Shown piece by piece: positions 5,300 through 6,332 of a stretch of 6,332 bases of DNA. Origin of the DNA: JBGOUV01 sp041477815 (GTDB lineage: Bacteria; Acidobacteriota; Terriglobia; Bryobacterales; JACQDG01); assembly GCA_041477815.1 (NCBI GenBank), contig JBGOUV010000393.1:1-6332 (forward strand), in the 5' to 3' direction. A program made the translations under genes and the position numbers. How positions within the stretch are numbered: position 1 is the first letter of the stretch; the number at the start of each line of letters is the position of its first letter. A model generated the notes under the pieces. That model did no database searches. It had not been told where the DNA came from and was given only the letters and a program-made list of their open reading frames with translations.

Positions 5300-6144
5300 T
5301 GCGCAAGCGGCACGAGTGGAAGCTGCGGGACCGCACCCTGCTGCTGGGTCCCCGCACGCTGCTCATGGGGATTCTGAACATCACGCCGGACTCGTTCTCC
5401 GACAGCGGCCGGCATTTGGATCCGGACATCGCCTACGCCCGGGCGCTGGAGCTGCAGCAGCAGGGGGCGGATCTGATCGACGTCGGAGGCGAGTCGACGC
5501 GGCCGGGGTCGCAGCGGATCACCGCCGCCGAGGAGCTGAACCGCATCGCCCCGGTGCTGAAGAAGCTCCGCCGCAAGCTGGACATCCCGATCTCCGTGGA
5601 TACCTACAAAGCCGAGGTGGCGGAACGGGCTCTGGAGCTGGGGGCGGAGATCATCAACGACGTGAGCGGCCTCACTTTCGACCCGGCGCTGGCCGAAACG
5701 GTAAACCGGCGGGATGCCGGACTGGTGCTGATGCACCTGCGGGGGACGCCGGAGACCTGGTCCCAGCTCAAGCCCCTGCCCGACGTGATGGGGACTATCC
5801 TGCAGGATCTGAAAGCGGCGCTCGACCGGGCCACGCGGACGGGGATCGAGCGGCGGCGCATCGTGGTCGACCCGGGCATCGGTTTCGGCAAGCGCGGCGA
5901 CCAGAATTACGAGATCCTGACCCAGCTCGGCCGGATGCACGCGTTGGAGCTGCCGATCCTGGCAGGGACCTCGCGGAAGTCGTTCCTGGGAAGCAAACTG
6001 ACCGACGAACAGAAACTCCTGGCGACGGCGGCGACGGTTACCGCGGCCATCCTGCAAGGCGCTCACGTGGTGCGGGTCCACGACGTGCGGCAGATGGCGG
6101 AAGTGGCGCGGGTGGCCGACGAGATGCTCAAGGCGACCGAGTAG
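5296..6144 (+). CDS. folP: Dihydropteroate synthase (folate biosynthesis)
   Basis: 282 residues, usual length for the family. The enzyme condenses 6-hydroxymethyl-7,8-dihydropterin diphosphate with p-aminobenzoate in the cytoplasm and is the sulfonamide target. All signature segments are present in order: MGILNITPDSFSD (24-36), DVGGESTRPG (62-71), SVDTYK (100-105), INDVSG (120-125), DPGIGFGK (192-199), the Ser-Arg-Lys of GTSRKSF (224-230) and RVHD (260-263). The pABA-side loop reads MHLRGTPETW (146-155), where many homologues have MHMQGTPxTM; this is a modest variant with no clear meaning. The ATG overlaps the preceding TGA as ATGA, so translation is probably coupled to the MenC-like gene; a second ATG directly follows and could be the true start. 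Last gene of the overlapping operon, followed by a large inverted repeat. No cdaA- or glmM-type gene directly follows, although such genes are frequent folP neighbours. Confidence 0.96.
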   Translation: MMRKRHEWKLRDRTLLLGPRTLLMGILNITPDSFSDSGRHLDPDIAYARALELQQQGADLIDVGGESTRPGSQRITAAEELNRIAPVLKKLRRKLDIPISVDTYKAEVAERALELGAEIINDVSGLTFDPALAETVNRRDAGLVLMHLRGTPETWSQLKPLPDVMGTILQDLKAALDRATRTGIERRRIVVDPGIGFGKRGDQNYEILTQLGRMHALELPILAGTSRKSFLGSKLTDEQKLLATAATVTAAILQGAHVVRVHDVRQMAEVARVADEMLKATE

Positions 6145-6152
6145 ACCCCGAT

Positions 6153-6231
6153 AGCACCGAACCGCGCCCGTCAGGGAGCGGATGGCTCGGCAGATCGGAG
6201 ATCCGCTCCCTCACGGTCGCGGTTCGGTGCT
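6153..6231. repeat. 79-nt extragenic inverted repeat (long hairpin, REP-like) downstream of folP
   Basis: Outer arms 6153-6166 and 6218-6231 are exact 14-nt reverse complements. Pairing then continues inward to 6183/6201 with single mismatches at 6167/6217 and 6172/6212. The result is a 31-bp stem with 29 paired positions and a 17-nt loop (6184-6200). No T-run follows on either strand, so it is not a standard intrinsic terminator, although a stem this strong could still stop transcription or protect the folP mRNA 3' end. The core AGGGAGCGG with its inverted copy resembles dispersed extragenic palindromes that I recall from acidobacterial and planctomycete genomes; that resemblance is from memory. 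Confidence 0.85.
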
Positions 6232-6240
6232 GGACAAGGG

Positions 6241-6246
6241 TACAAT
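6241..6246 (+). promoter_or_regulatory. Possible -10 box for the YtxH-like gene
   Basis: TACAAT matches the -10 consensus in five of six positions and lies 17 nt before the ATG, which would give a very short leader containing the GGAG site. No acceptable -35 hexamer is present 16-18 nt upstream, where the inverted repeat ends. The call is weak. Confidence 0.25.
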
Positions 6247-6252
6247 GGTGAT

Positions 6253-6258
6253 GGAGAG
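6253..6258 (+). promoter_or_regulatory. Ribosome binding site of the YtxH-like gene
   Basis: GGAGAG lies 5 nt before ATG 6264, a normal distance. It supports this ATG rather than the ATGs at 6244 and 6251, which have no such site. Confidence 0.6.
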
Positions 6259-6263
6259 TTCAC

Positions 6264-6332
6264 ATGGCCAACAGTAATAACGGCGAAAAACTGGTGTGGT
6301 TTCTGGCGGGAGCCGCGATGGGAGCGGCGGCA
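6264..6332 (+). CDS. Probable YtxH-domain small membrane/stress protein, N-terminal fragment
   Basis: The first 23 codons are present; the gene runs off the right edge. After a short polar start (MANSNNGEK) comes a hydrophobic, Ala/Gly-rich segment, LVWFLAGAAMGAAA. A charged start followed by FLAGAAxGAAA is how YtxH-domain proteins begin: small proteins of about 100 residues with one N-terminal membrane segment and a long charged helix, often stress-associated but without a defined biochemical role. The gene has its own ribosome binding site and is separated from folP by 119 bp holding the inverted repeat, so it is probably an independent unit. Too little is visible to exclude another small single-pass membrane protein. 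Confidence 0.6.
   Translation, partial: MANSNNGEKLVWFLAGAAMGAAA

Noticed and set aside
5203..6081. A 292-codon minus-strand frame opposite folP.
   Set aside because: The composition is low-complexity and it lies antisense to an unambiguous dihydropteroate synthase.
6153..6231. A standard intrinsic terminator for the folP operon.
   Set aside because: There is no T-rich tract after the stem on either strand, and the stem is far longer than usual terminators.

Overview
This is a GC-rich window (roughly two thirds G+C by eye) from a Gram-negative-type bacterium. It carries a Tat-exported lipoprotein-like respiratory subunit, a periplasmic multiheme cytochrome c and a dense gene layout. The combination of an NrfD/Qrc/ACIII-type respiratory module, a short-period 7-bp tandem repeat and an extragenic hairpin of the style seen in soil Acidobacteriota suggests that phylum, perhaps the Solibacter/Bryobacter side. 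That placement is recalled resemblance, not a search result.

Left part (1-2705, minus strand). Three genes are read right to left. The first is a pentaheme c-type cytochrome. The second is a 719-residue molybdopterin-oxidoreductase-fold subunit with a Tat signal, one [4Fe-4S] motif and no recognisable Mo ligand. The third is a 4Fe-4S ferredoxin-like subunit cut off at the window edge. This order matches the quinone reductase complex Qrc (QrcA-B-C, then D) and the first subunits of alternative complex III (ActA, ActB). The set is best read as a menaquinone-linked, periplasm-facing electron-transfer complex. A polysulfide-reductase-type membrane subunit (NrfD/QrcD/ActC) is expected just outside the window.

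Middle (2706-2741). A 36-bp AT-richer gap separates divergent start codons and must carry or abut the promoters for both directions.

Right part (2742-6144, plus strand). Four genes overlap one another in series by 23, 8 and 4 bp: a TVP38/TMEM64 (VTT/DedA-like) membrane protein, a two-domain GNAT acyltransferase, an enolase-superfamily enzyme of the o-succinylbenzoate synthase/N-succinylamino acid racemase type, and dihydropteroate synthase (FolP). They are almost certainly one translationally coupled operon. The GNAT-MenC-like pair allows two readings. One is menaquinone synthesis, which would fit the quinone-linked complex next door. The other is the N-succinyl route that converts D- to L-amino acids, in which a GNAT succinyltransferase partners the racemase. 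The GNAT gene carries a 7-bp tandem repeat in its interdomain linker. Because 7 is not a multiple of 3, repeat slippage would switch the frame.

Right end (6145-6332). A 79-nt, nearly perfect 31-bp inverted repeat follows folP without a U-tract. After it comes the first 23 codons of a probable YtxH-domain protein, preceded by a clear ribosome binding site.
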